DNA from: Levilactobacillus huananensis
GTDB lineage: Bacteria; Bacillota; Bacilli; Lactobacillales; Lactobacillaceae
Reading direction: 5' to 3'
Assembly (NCBI RefSeq): GCF_003946145.1
Contig: NZ_RHOC01000015.1
Span: 1-40,426 of the forward strand
DNA length: 40,426 bases
Position 1 is the first letter of the stretch. Each line of letters begins with the position of its first letter. The notes under the pieces are model-generated. The model made no database searches, had not been told where the DNA came from, and was given only the letters and a program-made list of their open reading frames with translations. The translations under genes were made by a program, and so were the position numbers. Of this stretch, positions 40,398 through 40,426 are shown in pieces.

Positions 40398-40426
40398 TTC
40401 ACAAGCTTAAGCATACCGGCTTCTTC

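Overview
The window looks like a chromosomal segment of a heterofermentative lactobacillus, probably close to Levilactobacillus brevis. This is inferred from gene content: a full-length xylulose-5-phosphate/fructose-6-phosphate phosphoketolase, an AsnA preceded by an Asn T-box, WxL surface proteins, an Apf-type secreted protein, KxYKxGKxW signal peptides and LPQT(G/S/N) sortase signals. Ribosome binding sites are strong (AGGAGG-like) and most transcription units end in long perfect hairpins. I saw no rRNA, tRNA, CRISPR array, prophage or plasmid functions.

Layout. 1-3.2 kb: a small secreted protein, a secreted tyrosine phosphatase, a DJ-1/PfpI-like protein and a GST-fold protein. 3.2-6.4 kb: a gene-free stretch with a candidate structured RNA, then phosphoketolase behind a promoter carrying a perfect 13-bp inverted repeat. 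6.7-8.3 kb: a tiny membrane protein and a membrane GGDEF diguanylate cyclase. 8.5-11.8 kb: a compact minus-strand WxL operon (small WxL protein, WxL-interacting membrane protein, WxL protein with an Ig-like domain). 12.2-18.9 kb: an unknown small protein, an Rrf2 regulator divergent from a Rossmann-fold oxidoreductase, an LPQTG adhesin with EEPGT repeats, a zinc alcohol dehydrogenase, an AbrB-like/DUF998-like membrane protein and a GH46 chitosanase lipoprotein.

19.0-26.0 kb is the most distinctive block and is visibly more AT-rich than its surroundings. A decayed IS3-family transposase borders a tightly packed minus-strand unit: MFS transporter, nucleoside hydrolase, ECF S component, EcfT and two ECF ATPases. 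A divergent Crp/Fnr-family regulator faces it. It reads as a self-contained, probably acquired nucleoside or nucleoside-like scavenging module with its own ECF energiser. One ATPase has a degenerate signature motif, and the hydrolase lacks the usual His before its C-terminal metal-binding Asp. Related sequence motifs occur in both promoter regions of the block. This is my best candidate for an undescribed system.

26-40.4 kb: an XRE/Rgg-like regulator, an SRPBCC protein, an unknown lipoprotein, an Apf-like protein, UppP, T-box-controlled AsnA, a large adhesin whose LPQTS anchor lies one frame away from the ORF (a frameshift), an NTF2-like protein, methionine aminopeptidase with an unknown partner gene, an LRR/MucBP adhesin ending in LPQTN, and a metallophosphoesterase lacking its N-terminal metal motif at the window edge.

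All calls come from reading the sequence. No database search, folding program or base-composition calculation was run.
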